The notes under the pieces were generated by a model that was not told the origin of the DNA, searched no databases, and worked only from the letters and a program-made list of their open reading frames with translations. Positions 4,425 to 6,865 of a stretch of 6,865 bases of DNA are shown in pieces (the first letter of the stretch is position 1; each line of letters begins with the position of its first letter). Made by a program: the position numbers and the translations under genes. Source of the stretch: JBDRGC01 sp043818215. GTDB lineage: Bacteria; Chloroflexota; Anaerolineae; Anaerolineales; UBA11858. The DNA lies in NCBI GenBank assembly GCA_043818215.1, contig JBDRGC010000496.1, positions 1 to 6,865 of the forward strand, given 5' to 3'.

Positions 4425-6520
4425 ACAACTCAGCTACACTAAACAATAACGTTGCCGGCTGGCGGATATTGGCGTTCATCATTGTCATAGGCCTGATCTT
4501 TGGAATATACACCCTGGAACTCTTCAACCTGCAAATCTTGCAGAAAGACGAATGGAGCGCACAGGCCGAAGAGAACCGCATCAGCGAGATCAGCATTCCT
4601 ACTCTGCGCGGGGTAATCTTCGACCGCAATGGCATCGTACTGGCAAGCAATATTGCCTCGTACAACGTCATCGTCCTCCCGGCTGCTCTGCCCGATGATC
4701 CGGGCGCCATTCAAGAGATATTCCGTCGACTATCTGAACTTCTCAATATGCCGGTAAACCTGGGCGAGATCGCCCCTGAAACGCCTTACGTCCCCTGCCG
4801 ATCCGAGCACGGCATTGCCCAGATAGTTGACTACGGGCAAACCAGCGCGCCTTACCAGACGGTCAAGATCAAATGTAATATCGATCAAACAACTGCTATG
4901 ATTCTCAAAGAGAAATCTGTCGATTTGCCCGGTGTAGACATCGAGATCGAACCAGTACGTGACTACCCCACCGGCTCGATCACCGCCGCGATCATCGGGT
5001 TTCTGGGGCCTATCTCAGCCGCCGCTGAAGACTACTACCTGGAACGGGGTTTTGTCCCTAACCGTGACAAGATCGGTTACGCCGGAGTAGAGCGCTACTT
5101 CGAGACAATTCTGGCCGGCAAACCAGGGAAGCGGGTTGTCGAGGTAGATGTGGCCGGGAGAATCCTGCGGGATTTTCGTCCACTCATCGCTCCCATCCCT
5201 GGGCAGAACTTATACACCACAATCGACACCCGCTTGCAGCAAGCCACAGAGGCCATCCTGCTCAGCGAAATTGACTATTGGAACGACTACTTCGACGAAC
5301 TACGCATCACCAGCGGCGTAGTCATTGCCATGAATCCCCAAACGGGCGAAATCCTGGCCATGATATCCTACCCAACTTACGAGAATAACCGCATGGCCCG
5401 CATCATCCCCACATATTACTACGAACAACTGTTGGCAGATGCCCGCGACCCGCTGCTCAATCACGCCGTGGGTGCAGAACTGCCGGCCGGTTCAGTATTC
5501 AAACTCAGCACGGCGGTTGGGGCACTCAACGAAGGGGTGGTCACACCCGAACAAGTCATCGACACGCCTGGCTTTATCGTAATCACAGAAAAATTTTCTC
5601 CCAACGACCCTGGTTATGAACGAAAATTTGTAGACTGGATTTACAGAAATGGTGAAAACCCAGGCGGGTTCGGCCAACTCGACTTTTTGGGCGGTATCTC
5701 CAATTCTAGTAATGTTTATTTCTACAAATTGGGGGGCGGCTTCGAGGACGAGGTTCCCGAAGGATTGGGGATTTGCCGGCTGGGGACCTACGCGCGAGCC
5801 TTGGGGTATGGCAGCTACCCCGGAATCGAACTCCCGGACGAGGCCGATGGGATGCTCCCAAGCCCCGAATGGAAGCGGATCAATTATGGAGAAAACTGGG
5901 CCCTCGGCGACACCTATATTGCCAGCGTCGGTCAAGGATTTGTGGTCTCTACTCCCCTTCAGGTTCTGATGTCTGCCGCCACAATTGCCAACGACGGCAA
6001 ATTGATGCGCCCTACGGTGGTATACGAAATCACCGATGCAGATGGTAATATGATCCAACCTTTTGTGCCCGAAATGAAATGGGATATCACTCAGGATGCT
6101 GTGATCGACGTGTTCGATGATCCCACCAGTGCGGGCGGGTGCGAAGCCAAGCTGACAGGGGAGAAAACGAGCGTTGCCCCATGGGTGGTCGAGAAAGTGC
6201 AAGAGGGCATGCGTCTGGCGGTCACTTCTGGCACCCTGGCAAGAGAATTCACCAATGTGCTCATCCCCGCAGCCGGAAAAACCGGGACAGCAGAGTATTG
6301 CGATGAATACGCCCTGGCCCAGAATCTGTGTGAACCCGGTGCCTGGCCCAGCCATGCCTGGACTGTTGCCTACGCTCCTTATGAAAATCCCGAGATCGCC
6401 GTGGTGGCCTTCGTCTACAATGGCGAAGAGGGAGCCAGCGTCGCCGGGCCGATTGTGCGCCGGGTGTTGGAAGCCTACTTCGAGATCAAATCCATTGACG
6501 CAGCGTTGGGGAATCCTTAG
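4421..6520 (+). CDS. mrdA: Penicillin-binding protein 2 (class B transpeptidase of the elongasome)
   Basis: A membrane-anchored D,D-transpeptidase that cross-links peptidoglycan during side-wall growth and is the target of beta-lactams such as mecillinam in other bacteria. From ATG 4421 it has 699 residues: a short cytoplasmic tail, one membrane helix (about 14-35), the PBP dimerisation/pedestal region (about 50-250, with RGVIFDRNG at 63-71) and the transpeptidase domain (about 290-690). All three active-site motifs are present: SVFK (358-361, Ser358 nucleophile), SSN (429-431) and KTGT (620-623). The ATGA overlap with the mreD stop implies coupled translation. A GTG at 4394 would add nine residues inside mreD and has no good ribosome site, so ATG is preferred. 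Odd: six cysteines, all in the extracytoplasmic part (126, 152, 452, 574, 627, 637). The symbol pbpA is also used. Confidence 0.96.
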   Translation: MNNSATLNNNVAGWRILAFIIVIGLIFGIYTLELFNLQILQKDEWSAQAEENRISEISIPTLRGVIFDRNGIVLASNIASYNVIVLPAALPDDPGAIQEIFRRLSELLNMPVNLGEIAPETPYVPCRSEHGIAQIVDYGQTSAPYQTVKIKCNIDQTTAMILKEKSVDLPGVDIEIEPVRDYPTGSITAAIIGFLGPISAAAEDYYLERGFVPNRDKIGYAGVERYFETILAGKPGKRVVEVDVAGRILRDFRPLIAPIPGQNLYTTIDTRLQQATEAILLSEIDYWNDYFDELRITSGVVIAMNPQTGEILAMISYPTYENNRMARIIPTYYYEQLLADARDPLLNHAVGAELPAGSVFKLSTAVGALNEGVVTPEQVIDTPGFIVITEKFSPNDPGYERKFVDWIYRNGENPGGFGQLDFLGGISNSSNVYFYKLGGGFEDEVPEGLGICRLGTYARALGYGSYPGIELPDEADGMLPSPEWKRINYGENWALGDTYIASVGQGFVVSTPLQVLMSAATIANDGKLMRPTVVYEITDADGNMIQPFVPEMKWDITQDAVIDVFDDPTSAGGCEAKLTGEKTSVAPWVVEKVQEGMRLAVTSGTLAREFTNVLIPAAGKTGTAEYCDEYALAQNLCEPGAWPSHAWTVAYAPYENPEIAVVAFVYNGEEGASVAGPIVRRVLEAYFEIKSIDAALGNP

Positions 6521-6533
6521 TTCATGCTATAAT
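6506..6533 (+). promoter_or_regulatory. Extended -10 promoter directly after mrdA
   Basis: TGCTATAAT at 6525-6533 is a perfect extended -10, with TTGGGG at 6506-6511 as a possible -35 (16-base spacer). It begins five bases after the mrdA stop. Transcription would start near 6540, run through the heptanucleotide array and reach the gene starting at 6859. No terminator is seen between mrdA and this promoter. Confidence 0.5.
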
Positions 6534-6542
6534 CGCGGGATT

Positions 6543-6626
6543 GGAGATTGGAGATTGGAGATTGGAGATTGGAGATAGGAGATAGGAGATTGGAGATAGG
6601 AGATAGGAGATAGGAGATTGGAGATT
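6543..6626. repeat. Heptanucleotide array GGAGATW (12 units)
   Basis: Twelve perfect 7-base units follow mrdA, differing only in the last base, in the order T T T T A A T A A A T T. A partial unit (GGGATT) precedes it. The plus strand is purine-rich, opposite in strand bias to the arrays before mreB and mreD. Confidence 0.96.
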
Positions 6627-6629
6627 AGG

Positions 6630-6787
6630 GTATACAAGTAGCAATTCCCGGTTTAACCAGCAATGTAGCCGAGACCCTTCGACACACTCAGGACAGGTTT
6701 CAAAATCTCGCAGCGGCGGGATATGGAAATCCCGGCTACGTCGCATTATTTTCCGAAACGTCCTCATACCGGGAATTACTGGTATAC
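6630..6787. repeat. 158-bp nested inverted-repeat element
   Basis: Ends: GTATAC (6630-6635) and AATTCCCGGT (6643-6652) at the left are matched in inverse by ACCGGGAATT (6768-6777) and GTATAC (6782-6787) at the right, with a 3-base difference in spacing. Inside, GTAGCCG (6665-6671) pairs with CGGCTAC (6733-6739) and CGGGAT (6717-6722) with ATCCCG (6729-6734). GTATACAAGT also occurs as a direct repeat at 6630 and 6782, because GTATAC is its own inverse. CCTTCGACACACTCAGG (6677-6693) resembles a word that I recall as common in intergenic repeats. No coding potential is seen. A small dispersed element is likely. Confidence 0.6.
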
Positions 6788-6803
6788 AAGTTGCCATGCT
6801 ACT

Positions 6804-6840
6804 TTGTTTACCTTGTTTACCCGTTTCTCAAAATAATTAG
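6804..6840 (+). promoter_or_regulatory. Duplicated TTGTTTACC and AT-rich stretch before the right-edge gene
   Basis: TTGTTTACC occurs twice head to tail (6804-6812 and 6813-6821), followed by AT-rich CAAAATAATTA (6829-6839). TTGTTT could act as a -35 with CAAAAT as a poor -10 (19-base spacer). This is a weak promoter candidate; a duplicated regulator site is an alternative. Confidence 0.2.
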
Positions 6841-6858
6841 TCTGTAACTGGAGACTTC

Positions 6859-6865
6859 ATGCCCA
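6859..6865 (+). CDS. Start of the next plus-strand gene (cut by window edge), product unknown
   Basis: ATG CCC A is preceded by GGAG at 6850-6853 with five bases between, a good ribosome binding site. Only two codons are visible, so the product cannot be named. The upstream promoter candidates and the direction suggest either a continuation of the cell-shape cluster or an independent unit. Confidence 0.5.

Noticed and set aside
5492..6355. 287-residue minus-strand open frame
   Set aside because: It lies wholly antisense to the mrdA transpeptidase domain, which has all active-site motifs. No family features were seen in the antisense product.
6796..6840. 14-codon open frame upstream of the last gene as a leader peptide
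   Set aside because: No ribosome site before its ATG, and no run of a single amino acid that would suggest attenuation.

Overview
The window holds a cell-wall biosynthesis locus from a bacterium with peptidoglycan and rod or filament morphology. The left edge carries the 5' part of glmS on the minus strand. Divergent from it on the plus strand is the elongasome cluster mreB-mreC-mreD-mrdA, and the first codons of another plus-strand gene lie at the right edge. Gene order, protein sequence character and the many intergenic short tandem and inverted repeats suggest a member of the Chloroflexota, perhaps Anaerolineae. That placement is an inference from impression; no marker gene in the window proves it.

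Layout. 1-560: N-terminal glutaminase domain of GlmS (minus). 561-1549: a long divergent intergenic region. Its left half, read on the minus strand, is a long glmS leader that contains a recognisable glmS ribozyme (cleavage predicted between 912 and 911), with extra hairpins and tandem repeats inserted in its peripheral parts, preceded by a TATAAT promoter at 974-969. Its right half holds a 99-bp inverted-repeat element, a dyad and an extended -10 promoter firing rightward (1149-1157), a second inverted-repeat element (1257-1393) and a heptanucleotide array (1423-1503) before mreB. 1550-2617 mreB; 2618-2817 a gap with a CACGGAT-type inverted repeat; 2818-3657 mreC; 3658-3920 a gap almost filled by two heptanucleotide arrays; 3921-4424 mreD; 4421-6520 mrdA (PBP2), joined to mreD by an ATGA overlap. 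6521-6858: an extended -10 promoter, a 12-unit heptanucleotide array, a 158-bp nested inverted-repeat element, and the ribosome binding site of the next gene.

How the genes work together. GlmS makes glucosamine-6-phosphate, the first committed precursor for UDP-GlcNAc and hence peptidoglycan. MreB filaments, MreC and MreD organise the elongation machinery at the membrane, and PBP2 (MrdA) cross-links new strands during side-wall growth. Precursor supply and its users therefore sit back to back around one control region.

The two most interesting non-coding features are the expanded glmS ribozyme and the recurrence of unrelated tandem repeats that share a 7-bp period in most intergenic gaps. 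One of these arrays (3671-3831) has a clear 21-bp higher-order organisation.
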